64,000 nucleotides of DNA from Bradyrhizobium sp. CCBAU 53338 (GCF_015291665.1 NZ_CP030048.1:2356001-2420000), one strand, 5' to 3'; positions 50,974 to 59,389 are shown, numbered from the stretch's first letter. The notes: generated by a model from the sequence alone, not told the origin. Translations and numbers: made by a program.

Positions 50974-52365
50974 ATGGATGAGATGACGAAGCCGCAAGCC
51001 GCTCCCGCGGAGCCGACGCCATCGGCAGCTACGGGGCTGCTCGATCGGACCTTTGGCCTCACCGAGCGCGGTACGAGCGTCGGCCGCGAGGTGATGGCGG
51101 GAGCGACCACGTTCGCGGCGATGGCTTACATCATCGCCGTCAACCCCTCGATCATGTCCAACGCCGGGATGGATCGTGCCGATCTGGTCAGCGCAACGGC
51201 GCTGGCCGCAATCTTCGGCTCGGTGATGATGGGGGTGTGGGCCAACCTGCCGCTCGCGGTTGCGCCCGCAATGGGCTCGAATGTCATCTTCACCTATGTC
51301 ATCGTCAAGCAGATGGGCATGCCCTGGCAGGGTGCGCTCGCCATGGTCGCCTTCACCGGCGTGCTGTTCCTGATCCTCAGCCTGTCGAAGCTGCGCGAGA
51401 AGGTCGCGAAGGATGTGCCGGAAGCGCTGAAGATCGGCATCCAGGCGGCGGTCGGCACCCTGATCGTCTTCATTGCGCTCCGTGGCGCCGGATTCGTGGT
51501 TCAGAACCCATCGACCTACATTGCCATGGGATCGTTGCGCAGCCCGCCGGTGCTGCTGACGTTGTTCGGCCTCCTGCTCACGCCGGTGCTTGTGGTGCGC
51601 CGGGTGCCCGCGGCCCTGATCCTGTCGATCGCGCTGCTCACGGTGATCGGCTTCTTCGTTCCAGGCGCCAACGGCAAGATGGTGACATCGGTGCCATCGG
51701 CGATCATGTCGTGGCCACGCTGGCCGACCAGTACTTTCATGGCGCTCGACGTCGGCTATCTCTTCAGCCATTTCGTCGTAGCGCTCCCACTGCTGTTCTA
51801 CTTCCTGTGTGCCGAGTTCTTTTCGACGCTGGGTACGCTGATCGGCGTGACGGGGGCTGCCAATCTGCGCAAGCCTGACGGCTCGATCCCGAATGCCACC
51901 GCTGCCTTCGCGACCGATGCGACGGCGTCCATCGTCGGCCCGCTGTTCGGCACGTCGGTGGTGACTGCCTATATCGAGTCGATCACCGGCGTGCAGGCCG
52001 GCGGGCGCACCGGCCTGACGTCGCTGACCGTTGCGGGGTTCTTCTTCCTCGCGCTGTTCTTCTGGCCGATCTTCGTCATCATCCCATCGCAAGCGACCGC
52101 ACCTGCGCTGGTGCTCGTGGGCGTGCTGATGATGCAGGGCCTGGCCCGGATCGACATGACCGATCTCGGTAACGCGGTTCCGATCGTCCTGACGCTGCTG
52201 GTCACCGTGCTGACCAACAACCTCATCAACGGAATGGCCTTGGGGACTCTGAGCTACATCGCCCTGGAAGTGACGGTCGGCCGGCGGTCACAGATTCCTG
52301 CGATGGTGTGGGGACTGGGCGTGGTGTTCGTCGCTTACGCGTTCGTGACCGCCCAGATTTTTTGA
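50974..52365 (+). CDS. NCS2/AzgA-type purine permease
   Basis: The 463-residue membrane protein belongs to the AzgA-like branch that takes up adenine, guanine and hypoxanthine by proton symport. It shows GATTFAAMAYIIAVNPSIMS, ANLPLAVAPAMGSNVIFTY (substrate helix), AEFFSTLGTLIGVTGAANL, ATDATASIVGPLFGTSVVTAYIES split over the family signature, and PSQATAPALVLVGVLMM. About 12-14 segments are visible. It follows the adenine-deaminase-like gene by 13 bases, ending the tetR operon. Confidence 0.93.
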   Translation: MDEMTKPQAAPAEPTPSAATGLLDRTFGLTERGTSVGREVMAGATTFAAMAYIIAVNPSIMSNAGMDRADLVSATALAAIFGSVMMGVWANLPLAVAPAMGSNVIFTYVIVKQMGMPWQGALAMVAFTGVLFLILSLSKLREKVAKDVPEALKIGIQAAVGTLIVFIALRGAGFVVQNPSTYIAMGSLRSPPVLLTLFGLLLTPVLVVRRVPAALILSIALLTVIGFFVPGANGKMVTSVPSAIMSWPRWPTSTFMALDVGYLFSHFVVALPLLFYFLCAEFFSTLGTLIGVTGAANLRKPDGSIPNATAAFATDATASIVGPLFGTSVVTAYIESITGVQAGGRTGLTSLTVAGFFFLALFFWPIFVIIPSQATAPALVLVGVLMMQGLARIDMTDLGNAVPIVLTLLVTVLTNNLINGMALGTLSYIALEVTVGRRSQIPAMVWGLGVVFVAYAFVTAQIF

Positions 52366-52374
52366 TGGGCGTGG

Positions 52375-52596
52375 CTAAGCCGCCAGATCGAGCAATCGGC
52401 ATGATCCGCGCACCAGCACCTTGCGTCCGGTCGGCGTCATTGCAGGCGTACCGTCATTCACGTGGACGAGGCCGAGCTTGACGAGCCCTTCGAGGAGATA
52501 GGCCTTGGAAAGGCGACCGTTCGATACCGGGTTGCGAAGCGCCTTGAGCGCTTCCCATTGGTCCGGTGAAAGATCGAAATCGACGTCGTTGCTCAT
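52375..52596 (-). CDS. Hypothetical 73-residue protein
   Basis: The protein reads MSNDVDFDLSPDQWEALKAL, then LSKAYLLEGLVKLGLV and ends TPTGRKVLVRGSCRLLDLAA. The LSPDQWEAL start and the winged-helix-like pattern (TPTGRKVL resembles a wing entry) are seen in small rhizobial proteins of unknown function. ATG 52596 has a GAGGCAAC lead. It is convergent with the purine permease gene, nine bases apart. Confidence 0.7.
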   Translation of the reverse strand: MSNDVDFDLSPDQWEALKALRNPVSNGRLSKAYLLEGLVKLGLVHVNDGTPAMTPTGRKVLVRGSCRLLDLAA

Positions 52597-52948
52597 GTTG
52601 CCTCAAGCGATAGTCGCGTTCGCGCGCCCCTGTTAGCGGCGCTGCATGAAGACCATGCGACGACAATGAGTCGGGAATTCGGTGAGCTGTTTAGAACGTC
52701 TCTTCACGAATTGCCGCAGTCTGTTGCGCCACAATAGTTAAGATCGTTCGGACGCGAATATCGTCCCCATCACCGTTCACTAATTGATGATCTTCACTTG
52801 ATGTTGCGCTGCGACGGCCGCACTGCACGGGAAGCGTTGCTGTCTCATCCTGCGTCGCGATATGCACAGAAATGATGAGACGCTGGGTTCGTGACTCTGC
52901 TAGGCTGATTCCCGGGGAATGGCTTCACACGACAAGGAGTGTGAGTGC
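52597..52948. other. No supportable gene
   Basis: The region is AT-richer than its neighbours and has an inverted repeat (GTCTCATC at 52842-52849, GATGAGAC at 52874-52881). It probably carries the promoters of the two small flanking genes. No reading frame is supported. Confidence 0.5.
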
Positions 52949-53131
52949 ATGAACAGGCTGGTGGAAATTCGCAGTCAGGAATCCCTGTGCCGGGAGCGTG
53001 CCGCGCTCGATTTCGAGCGTCGGGTTTTCTGGCTGGCGCAAGCCCAGGAATGGGAACAGCGCGCGCTCGACGAAATCGCCACTCACTTTCGCGAGTGCAA
53101 TGCGGCCCACGTGGAGCTTACGCGAAACTGA
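52949..53131 (+). CDS. Hypothetical 60-residue protein
   Basis: From ATG 52949 it reads MNRLVEIRSQESLCRERAAL, then FERRVFWLAQAQEWEQRALD and ends CNAAHVELTRN. The pattern is a single amphipathic helix pair, common in short rhizobial proteins with no assigned role. AAGGAG lies about ten bases upstream. It is convergent with the VWA-domain gene. Confidence 0.6.
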   Translation: MNRLVEIRSQESLCRERAALDFERRVFWLAQAQEWEQRALDEIATHFRECNAAHVELTRN

Positions 53132-53152
53132 ATTTGGCCGCGAGCCCGAGAC

Positions 53153-54532
53153 TTACTGATAAGTCGCAACGATGTCGGAAACCGCGCGCTCGAGCTGCTG
53201 CGCGGTGGCGCATTGCCGTACTACGCTGCAAAAGGTCGCATAACGCGGCATCTCGGAATCACCAAAGCCCCAGGCCAGCCGTCCTTCGGGGTTGAGCCAG
53301 ACCAGCCGCTTCGAACGTTCGGAGATGCGCCGCAGGATGTCGGCGCGCGGATCGAGATTGTTGCTGCGGGCATCGCCCAGCACGATCACCGTGGTCTGCG
53401 GCGTCAGCGTGCTCATGAAGTCCTTCTCGAAGTCCACCAGCGAGGAGCCGTAGTCGGACGAGCCGAAGCCGACCTTGGACATGATCTCGGCCATTGCCTC
53501 CTCGGGCGATTTCTTCTCCAGGATCTCGCTGACATCGATCAGATGGGATGAGAACGCGAACGAGCTGACGTCGTCCACGACCTCATGCAGCGAGTGGATC
53601 AGGAGCAGGAAGAAGTCGGAGACCTGCGCCACCGAGCCGGAGACGTCACACAGTGCGACGATCTTCGGCCGGTCGCGGTGTTTGCGCTTCCATGCGGTGA
53701 GGAAGGGTATGCCACCCCAGGCGGCATTGCGGCGCAGTGTGCGTCGGACGTCGAGATGACCGCGGCGTTGGCGCTTGCGCGGCTTCGAATAGCGCTCGCG
53801 CAGGCGGCGCGCGATCTGGCGGATGAGTGCCCGCATCTCCGCGACCTGACGCCGTTCGATACGTGCGAGCGGCGCATTGCGCAGGATCTCGTTGCGGAGG
53901 TTTTCAGCCTCTTCGCGGGCGTACAGCGCAAGCCCCTGCGAGACGGTATCACGCACGGCCTCGCGCAGGGCGTCGAGTGCGGCGCGCAGGCGCTCGGCCA
54001 GCGCCGGGTTCGTCGCGGTCAAATCGTCGAGATCATCGCGCAGGCGCTGGAGGCCCATGGCATCGAGGATTCGGCTGGAGAAGATGCCGCGCTGGGTCGA
54101 ATAGCGAATGTCCGAGAGCGAGGCTGCACCAGACGCGCTGGCGATCGCGGCAGAGATCGCATTGCGATCCTGCGACAGCAGCATCTGTGCGAGCGGGCCC
54201 AATCCTTGTTGAGGTTGACCTCCACCCGCTTCGCTCGCCGAGCCTGATGAGGGCGACGGATCAGTGTCCTGCGAGGCCTCGTCATTGTCGTTGGCCTCGG
54301 GTTGATCCCGTCGCGGCTCGGGCTGGCTGAAGAACAGATCGAAGCAGTCGCCGAGCGCAAGCTTCTCGTCCTGCGACTTCGCGAGCGTCAAAAGCAACGC
54401 GTCGCGCAAGATGGCGCGGTCAGTTAGGCCGACCTGCGCGACCGCGCGCATCGCATCGATGCTTTCGGCAGGCGAGACATGAACGCCGGCGCCGCGCGCC
54501 GCCCGAAAGAAACGATGAAGATTCTCGCGCAT
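53153..54532 (-). CDS. VWA-domain protein (CoxE-like)
   Basis: The protein of about 459 residues is of the CoxE/VWA group that works with a MoxR-type AAA ATPase, as in cofactor insertion for molybdo-hydroxylases. N-terminal helices (RAARGAGVHVSPAESIDAM) precede a low-complexity acidic stretch, and the C-terminal von Willebrand A domain carries the metal site (IVALCDVSGSVAQVSDFF, LGDARSNNLDPRADIL). The start is ATG 54532; TTG 54541 would overlap the upstream stop. It directly follows the MoxR gene. Confidence 0.87.
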   Translation of the reverse strand: MRENLHRFFRAARGAGVHVSPAESIDAMRAVAQVGLTDRAILRDALLLTLAKSQDEKLALGDCFDLFFSQPEPRRDQPEANDNDEASQDTDPSPSSGSASEAGGGQPQQGLGPLAQMLLSQDRNAISAAIASASGAASLSDIRYSTQRGIFSSRILDAMGLQRLRDDLDDLTATNPALAERLRAALDALREAVRDTVSQGLALYAREEAENLRNEILRNAPLARIERRQVAEMRALIRQIARRLRERYSKPRKRQRRGHLDVRRTLRRNAAWGGIPFLTAWKRKHRDRPKIVALCDVSGSVAQVSDFFLLLIHSLHEVVDDVSSFAFSSHLIDVSEILEKKSPEEAMAEIMSKVGFGSSDYGSSLVDFEKDFMSTLTPQTTVIVLGDARSNNLDPRADILRRISERSKRLVWLNPEGRLAWGFGDSEMPRYATFCSVVRQCATAQQLERAVSDIVATYQ

Positions 54533-54537
54533 CGGCG

Positions 54538-55485
54538 TCAACCGAAGACGTTGGACCGGGCCGCCTTGGCAATGAAGGTCGTCACTTGCGGCGACGCGGC
54601 CTCGATGTCGGCCTCGTATTTCAGGAGCACGTTGAGCGTGTCCTTGACGATTTCGGTGTCGAGTTCGGAAGCCTGGAGCAGCACCAGCACGCGCGCCCAG
54701 TCGATGGTCTCGCTGACCGAGGGCAGCTTCTTCAGATCCAGCGATCGGATCTCGTGGATGAAGCCGACCATTTGCCGGCGCAGCGTCTGCGAGATGCCGG
54801 GGACGCGGCTTTCGACGATGCGCTCCTCGAGCCGCTGCTCGGGGAAGCCGATATGCAGATGCAGGCAGCGCCGCTTCAAGGCGTCGCCGAGATCGCGCTC
54901 GCTGTTGGATGTGAGGATCACCGTCGGCGGCGTGATCGCCGAGACGGTGCCGAGCTCGGGAATGGTGACCTGGAAATCCGAGAGGATCTCCAGCAGCAGC
55001 GATTCGAATTCCGCGTCCGACTTGTCGATCTCGTCGATCAGCAGCACGCAGCCGCCCGGCTGCTCCAGTGCCTGCAGCAGCGGCCGCGGCTCGACGAATT
55101 CCTTGGAGAAGAACACGTCGCCGAAATCATGGAGCTGATCAAGTGCAGCATGCAGCGTCTGCGCGCCACCGAGGACCTCGCCGAGCTTGTCCTTGAGGAT
55201 CTGGGTGTAGAGAAGCTGCTTGGCGTATTTCCACTCATAGAGCGCCTTGGCCTCGTCGAGGCCTTCGTAGCATTGCAGGCGTATCATCTTCTTGCCGCGC
55301 CAGGCCGCGATTGCCTTGGCAAGCTCGGTCTTGCCGACGCCCGCGGGTCCCTCGACCAGGATCGGCTTCTCGATCTGTTGCGACAAATAGACGGCGGTCG
55401 CGATCTGCCGGCTCGCGATATAGCCTTGCGCGGCGAGGCCGCTCTCCACTGCCTCGATCGAGGTCGAGGCCTTCTGTTCAGCCAC
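54538..55485 (-). CDS. MoxR-family AAA ATPase
   Basis: The 315-residue ATPase shows Walker A (LVEGPAGVGKTELAKAIA), Walker B (CVLLIDEIDKSDAEFESLL), sensor 1 (VILTSNSERDLGDAL) and the arginine finger region (KRRCLHLHIGFP). MoxR proteins remodel or activate partner enzymes with a VWA partner, which is the next gene here. Pairs of this kind include CoxD-CoxE for CO dehydrogenase maturation. Whether it serves the xanthine-dehydrogenase-like enzyme 27 kb away is speculation. Confidence 0.92.
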   Translation of the reverse strand: MAEQKASTSIEAVESGLAAQGYIASRQIATAVYLSQQIEKPILVEGPAGVGKTELAKAIAAWRGKKMIRLQCYEGLDEAKALYEWKYAKQLLYTQILKDKLGEVLGGAQTLHAALDQLHDFGDVFFSKEFVEPRPLLQALEQPGGCVLLIDEIDKSDAEFESLLLEILSDFQVTIPELGTVSAITPPTVILTSNSERDLGDALKRRCLHLHIGFPEQRLEERIVESRVPGISQTLRRQMVGFIHEIRSLDLKKLPSVSETIDWARVLVLLQASELDTEIVKDTLNVLLKYEADIEAASPQVTTFIAKAARSNVFG

Positions 55486-55628
55486 GAAACGGCGCTCCCA
55501 AAGGTCTTGCTCGAGGTTGTTCTGCCTGCGTTCCCGGCAAAGAACAAGCCTCGTTTGGGACAGCCTGATCCGCGCAAAGGGGCGCTTTTTCCGTTCAGCG
55601 CAAATACTTAAGCGCGGCTATCGTGCGA

Positions 55629-55829
55629 TCAGTGCCGCAGCAGCTCTGGCTTGCGGATGGTCTGTCTGACCTCGGCGCCGCAATCGGCGCATTCATAGAC
55701 GAAGTCGATCTTGGCAAGGCTCCAGTGCGGCTCGACCTCGCGCACATACATCGGCAGGAACCCCATGCATGTCGGGCAAATCACAGGCGCGATTTCGATA
55801 TCCTGATGATGCTGTACATACGCTGGCAT
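55629..55829 (-). CDS. Small zinc-ribbon protein
   Basis: The 66 residues carry two CxxC knuckles, VICPTCMGFLPM and YECADCGAEVRQ, about 30 residues apart, the arrangement of a small zinc ribbon. Short versions of this type are widespread in rhizobia without a known role. ATG 55829 follows AGGAGA. Flanking stretches 55486-55628 and 55830-56068 hold no gene. Confidence 0.7.
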   Translation of the reverse strand: MPAYVQHHQDIEIAPVICPTCMGFLPMYVREVEPHWSLAKIDFVYECADCGAEVRQTIRKPELLRH

Positions 55830-56068
55830 CTCGGCTCTCCTTCGCAGGCGACCACCAAACCCCGCGCAAAAGCTACCGCCGGTTGCCGCAGAGCCGTCAT
55901 CAACTCTTTCGAACAGAGACGGAACGGCGAGGGTTTGTCGTTCGCTGTGACATTCTTGTTACGTCTCTGTACTGTAACGGTTGGACGAAATGCCTATTTC
56001 CGGTGCTTAGACGATCGCCGATCCGGTTTTTCTCGGACCATCAACACAACGATAAGGGAGCAACGCCC

Positions 56069-57043
56069 ATGACCCATGCCATTCGTTTTCACAAGACCGG
56101 CGGTCCGGAAGTCCTGGTTTGGGAGGAGGTCAGTGTCGGCAAGCCCGGGCCGGGCGAGGCGCGTATCCGGCATACCGCCGTAGGCCTCAACTTCGTCGAC
56201 ATCTACAATCGGTCCGGTGTGTATCCGGTGCAGTTGCCGAGCGGCCTTGGTAGCGAGGCGGCGGGCGTCGTCGAGGAAGTGGGGCCTGGAGTCACCGATC
56301 TGAAGGCCGGCGATCGCGTCGCTTACGGTGCATCACCGCTTGGCGCCTATTCAGAGGCGAGGCTGATCCCAGCCGACCGGCTGTTGAAGCTGCCTGATGG
56401 CGTGGACGACAAAACCGCGGCCGCGATGATGCTGAAGGGGCTGACCACGCAATATCTGATCCGGCAAACTTATCGCGTGAAGGCAGGCGACACCATTCTG
56501 CTGCACGCGGCGGCCGGCGGCGTCGGTCTGATCCTGAGCCAGTGGGCCAAGCATCTCGGTGCAACCGTGATCGGCACCGTCAGCAGCGACGAGAAGGCGA
56601 AACTCGCCAAAGCGCATGGCTGCGACCATGTCATCATCTACACGCGCGAAGATTTCGTGAAGCGCGTCGACGAGATCACCGGCGGCAAGAAGGTGCCGGT
56701 GGTCTATGATTCCGTCGGCAAGGACACGTTCCTGAAGTCGCTGGACTGCCTCGCGCCGCTCGGCGTCGCCGCGCTGTTCGGTGCGTCTTCCGGCGCGGTT
56801 GAGCCGCTCAATCTCGGCCTGCTCGCGCAAAAGGGCTCGCTCTACGTCACCCGGCCGACATTGTTCACCTACGCCGCCAAGCGCGAGGCCCTGGTCGCGA
56901 TGGCGAACGAGCTGTTCGACGTCGTCAAGTCCGGCGCGGTCAAGATCGAGGTGCACCAGACCTATCCGCTGAAGGACGCCGCCAAGGCGCATGCCGATCT
57001 CGCCGCGCGCAAGACCACGGGATCGACCGTGCTGACGGTGTGA
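56069..57043 (+). CDS. Quinone oxidoreductase (zeta-crystallin type)
   Basis: The NADPH-dependent enzyme reduces quinones by one-electron steps. The 324 residues show VGLNFVDIYNRSGVYPVQLP, LGSEAAGVVEEVGPGV, the nucleotide-binding AAAGGVGLILSQWAKHLGA and the zeta-crystallin-like end TTGSTVLTV. There are no zinc ligands, as expected for QOR. ATG 56069 follows AAGGGAG. It is monocistronic. Confidence 0.92.
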   Translation: MTHAIRFHKTGGPEVLVWEEVSVGKPGPGEARIRHTAVGLNFVDIYNRSGVYPVQLPSGLGSEAAGVVEEVGPGVTDLKAGDRVAYGASPLGAYSEARLIPADRLLKLPDGVDDKTAAAMMLKGLTTQYLIRQTYRVKAGDTILLHAAAGGVGLILSQWAKHLGATVIGTVSSDEKAKLAKAHGCDHVIIYTREDFVKRVDEITGGKKVPVVYDSVGKDTFLKSLDCLAPLGVAALFGASSGAVEPLNLGLLAQKGSLYVTRPTLFTYAAKREALVAMANELFDVVKSGAVKIEVHQTYPLKDAAKAHADLAARKTTGSTVLTV

Positions 57044-57085
57044 TCGCTCGACAGACGGTGGCGCGGGCCGCTTAGCGAGCCTGCG

Positions 57086-57361
57086 TCATGTCCGCTCGTG
57101 CTTGCGCAGGTCGCGGGCGTGATCGAGACGGTTCGCCTGAAGATCGATATCTTCAGGCGGGATGTCGGGGAGGGCGGCCTCAGCCAGGATGGCTTCGGTC
57201 ACGTCCTCGACGGAATCTTCCGCGATTTCATGGATGAACGAGATGCTCTGGTATTCGCCGGAGCTGATGCGAGCGATGACTTCGCGCCTGGTGATTTCAG
57301 GGTCGACGACCGCCTCGCGACCGCGTCGCCCGTAATCGATCATCACGACGAAATACTGCAT
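57086..57361 (-). CDS. Hypothetical 91-residue protein controlled by the S24 repressor region
   Basis: The protein starts MQYFVVMIDYGRRGREAVVD, continues with REVIARISSGEYQSISFIHE and ends with an acidic helical region (VEDVTEAILAEAALPDIPPE). No domain is recognised; it is a plausible small regulator or stress protein. ATG 57361 is chosen over 57379 because the conserved-looking start begins there. A well-formed promoter with an operator-like palindrome precedes it, sharing a half-site with the repressor and gcrA-like promoters. Confidence 0.7.
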   Translation of the reverse strand: MQYFVVMIDYGRRGREAVVDPEITRREVIARISSGEYQSISFIHEIAEDSVEDVTEAILAEAALPDIPPEDIDLQANRLDHARDLRKHERT

Positions 57362-57402
57362 CAAACGATCCTGCCGCACCCCGATGGCCGGGCGTGCGGC
57401 AG

Positions 57403-57457
57403 AGTATTTCGAAAAATCAGAATAAAGTCAAGTCAGATTTCCAGAAATCGGAAATCT
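57403..57457 (-). promoter_or_regulatory. Promoter and palindromic operator of the 91-residue gene
   Basis: On the minus strand, TTGACT (complement of 57426-57431) and AATACT (complement of 57403-57408) are separated by exactly 17 bases. Just upstream, AGATTTCC (57435-57442) and GGAAATCT (57450-57457) form a perfect inverted repeat with a 7-base centre. The palindrome contains TCGGAA, also found in the two divergent promoters about 700 bases away. Confidence 0.7.
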
Positions 57458-57471
57458 AGCGCCTCTGGCCC

Positions 57472-58080
57472 TTACCGACCCTTCTTGCGCGGGCGGGCCG
57501 ACTTGGCGCGCAGCCGCTCGAGCTGGCCCTTGGGCATCGAGAGGCAGATCTCGCCGACCCAGTCGAGCTTGACGCCGACGATCGGCTTGGCGTTGAAGCT
57601 GACGAGGTTGACGACGGAGGGAGATTTGCCCCGCTCGATGGTCTTCAAATAGCGCTCGCCGGTCTTGAGCCGGACCACGGCCTCTTCGCCATAGAAGCTC
57701 GACAGCGGATGACGCTGGTCCTTGTAGACCACGATAACGTCACCGCTTTCATATTTTGGAAGCATCGAATCGCCGACGATCTCGAAAGCGACGGTTTCTT
57801 CCATGATCGGGAAGGGCAGTGCGATGTCGCCGAGTCCCTCCGGCGGAACCTGCTCGAAATCCGGCTCGATCACCGCGCCTGCGCCGACGCGGCCCATGAT
57901 CGGCGCGAGGTTCAGTTCCAGATATTGCATGATCGGAATGATTTCCGAGGCCTTCACCAGGCGCTCACCACCAAGGATTTCCGACACCGCGCCGGGGCGC
58001 ACGCCCATCGCCGCGGCCAGTCCGCCCTTGCTCTTGCCTGTCTTTTCCAGGCCCCGCTCGATCATCGCAACGTCCAACAT
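57472..58080 (-). CDS. XRE-type repressor with S24 (LexA-like) peptidase domain
   Basis: The 202 residues have an N-terminal HTH (about 3-55, with LAAAMGVRPGAVSEILGGER) and a C-terminal S24 autopeptidase. A cleavage site AG lies in GRVGAGAVIEP, the catalytic Ser in FEIVGDSMLPKYESGDVIVV and the catalytic Lys in EEAVVRLKTGERYLK. Such proteins self-cleave after DNA damage (RecA) and release their operons, like LexA or phage CI. ATG 58080 has GAGGGAA upstream. It is divergent from the gcrA-like gene, and its own promoter overlaps a palindrome. Confidence 0.87.
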   Translation of the reverse strand: MLDVAMIERGLEKTGKSKGGLAAAMGVRPGAVSEILGGERLVKASEIIPIMQYLELNLAPIMGRVGAGAVIEPDFEQVPPEGLGDIALPFPIMEETVAFEIVGDSMLPKYESGDVIVVYKDQRHPLSSFYGEEAVVRLKTGERYLKTIERGKSPSVVNLVSFNAKPIVGVKLDWVGEICLSMPKGQLERLRAKSARPRKKGR

Positions 58081-58121
58081 GGTGATTCCCTCGATTGCCC
58101 CACGGCTCGGTCCCTTTTTAA

Positions 58122-58195
58122 TCCGAAATTCGGAATTAATGCAATTATGAATATCAGAATTCTGACTTGACTTAATCTTCGGAATAACGGAATGT
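58122..58195. promoter_or_regulatory. Divergent promoters with operators of the S24 repressor and gcrA-like gene
   Basis: TCCGA-AAT-TCGGA (58122-58134) sits inside the spacer of the repressor promoter (minus strand TTGCAT, 17 bases, TTAAAA). A perfect 12-base palindrome TCAGAATTCTGA (58154-58165) abuts the plus-strand -35 TTGACT (58167-58172), whose -10 is GAATGT (58190-58195) at 17 bases. The spacer contains TCGGAA (58179-58184) and a second CGGAA. The shared half-site is also in the operator at 57435-57457. Confidence 0.65.
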
Positions 58196-58244
58196 GTGTC
58201 CCGCCTCCGGATCGTGGGATCGGGGCGCATCACAGGACAGCAGC

Positions 58245-58778
58245 ATGGAACCGGGCCATTGGTCGTCGGAGCATTCCGACGCGCTTCGCGACTATTTTTT
58301 CAAGGGACTGTCATATGCGGAGATCGGAAGACAGATTAACGCAAGGTTTGGAACGGCTTACACGCGCAATGCGGTGGTCGGTCGCGCCAGGCGGCTCGGG
58401 CTCGGTGCGCCCGAACGGATGGCGAGCCCATCGATCGTTCCGTCCTTGCCGGGCGAGTCGGGCCCGCTCGCGTCGCCTCGTGTCGCAATACCTGGCCTGA
58501 ACCTGCCGCCGCCATCGGCACTGAAGCCGGCCAATCCGGTCAAGTTGCGTTGCGTGGGCGTCCAACCGCGCCTGATCGGGCTCCGCGAGCTCGAGCGAGG
58601 CGATTGCCGATATCCCTATGGCGGCGACAAGGAGAACGAGGCGATCCATTTCTGCGGTCATCCGCGGATGCACGGGTCGAGCTTTTGCGCGCCGCATGCG
58701 CGCCTGACCCGCGGTCGCGGCTCCGCGTCCGGCCGTGCTGCCGGTGCGGTCGTGTTGAGGCTGGTCTTCGCTGCCTGA
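58245..58778 (+). CDS. GcrA-family cell-cycle regulator-like protein
   Basis: GcrA proteins bind sigma-70 RNA polymerase and methylated GANTC sites to control division genes. Residues 1-60 show HWSSEHSDALRDYFFKGLSYAEIGRQI and YTRNAVVGRARRLGL, the typical GcrA DNA-binding start. The C-terminus has the zinc-like motif CRYPYGGDKENEAIHFCG, then HGSSFCAPHARLTRG. The length (177) fits. ATG 58245 is chosen because the family start begins there. Divergent control by an S24 repressor is unusual and suggests a prophage-like or damage-responsive copy and not the housekeeping one. Confidence 0.85.
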   Translation: MEPGHWSSEHSDALRDYFFKGLSYAEIGRQINARFGTAYTRNAVVGRARRLGLGAPERMASPSIVPSLPGESGPLASPRVAIPGLNLPPPSALKPANPVKLRCVGVQPRLIGLRELERGDCRYPYGGDKENEAIHFCGHPRMHGSSFCAPHARLTRGRGSASGRAAGAVVLRLVFAA

Positions 58779-58825
58779 CAGGCGGCCAGCGTCCCTTCCT
58801 ATGACAATTCGCAAGGAGATTCCGA

Positions 58826-59389
58826 GTGGCACGTGCCAGACGCAACACATCCTACAAGTTGACCGGGCCTCACGACCGGCGATCGCGCGACCTGCCGTTC
58901 AACGCGGAGTTGGCGGAGATCGAGATCGATAATCCCCTCGCGCTTGATCTGGACGATAGGATCGCAGCCATGCGATCGATCCGCAACGATCCACTCGGCC
59001 GGCTGCACGCGCATCACCAGATCGACGAGGCGCAATACCGGAGTGGCCGCGCCTATCAGAATGACTGGGAGAGGGCGGAACGGGGCCCTCAGGCCATGGA
59101 TCCGACCCGTGAACATGTCGATGGGACGCGCTCCCGCGAGCCCATAACCGAGAGCCAGCGCCAGGCGGTACTGCGGCTGAACCGGGTCGAGCGCGAACTC
59201 GGCACCGACGGCGCCGCGCTGGTGCACGATGTGCTGGTGCTCGGCCTGACCATGGACCAGATCGGGCAGCGACGCGCCGTCCGGACCCAGCGATGGAACG
59301 ACTATTTCGCCAGGCGTTTTCGCGAATGCCTCGATCGGCTGGCGTTGGTCTACGGCTTTGCGACCGATGCATCGGCGCGGCGCCGCTGA
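58826..59389 (+). CDS. Hypothetical protein, possibly helix-turn-helix containing
   Basis: The 187-residue protein has a basic N-terminus (ARARRNTSYKLTGPHDRRS), a central region with DPLGRLHAHHQIDEAQYRSG and a C-terminal helical region (DQIGQRRAVRTQRWNDYFARRF) reminiscent of DNA-binding proteins of the DUF6456 kind found beside GcrA-like genes. The assignment is weak. GTG 58826 follows AAGGAG at good spacing. It lies 47 bases after the gcrA-like gene, so it is probably in the same transcript. Confidence 0.65.
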   Translation: MARARRNTSYKLTGPHDRRSRDLPFNAELAEIEIDNPLALDLDDRIAAMRSIRNDPLGRLHAHHQIDEAQYRSGRAYQNDWERAERGPQAMDPTREHVDGTRSREPITESQRQAVLRLNRVERELGTDGAALVHDVLVLGLTMDQIGQRRAVRTQRWNDYFARRFRECLDRLALVYGFATDASARRR

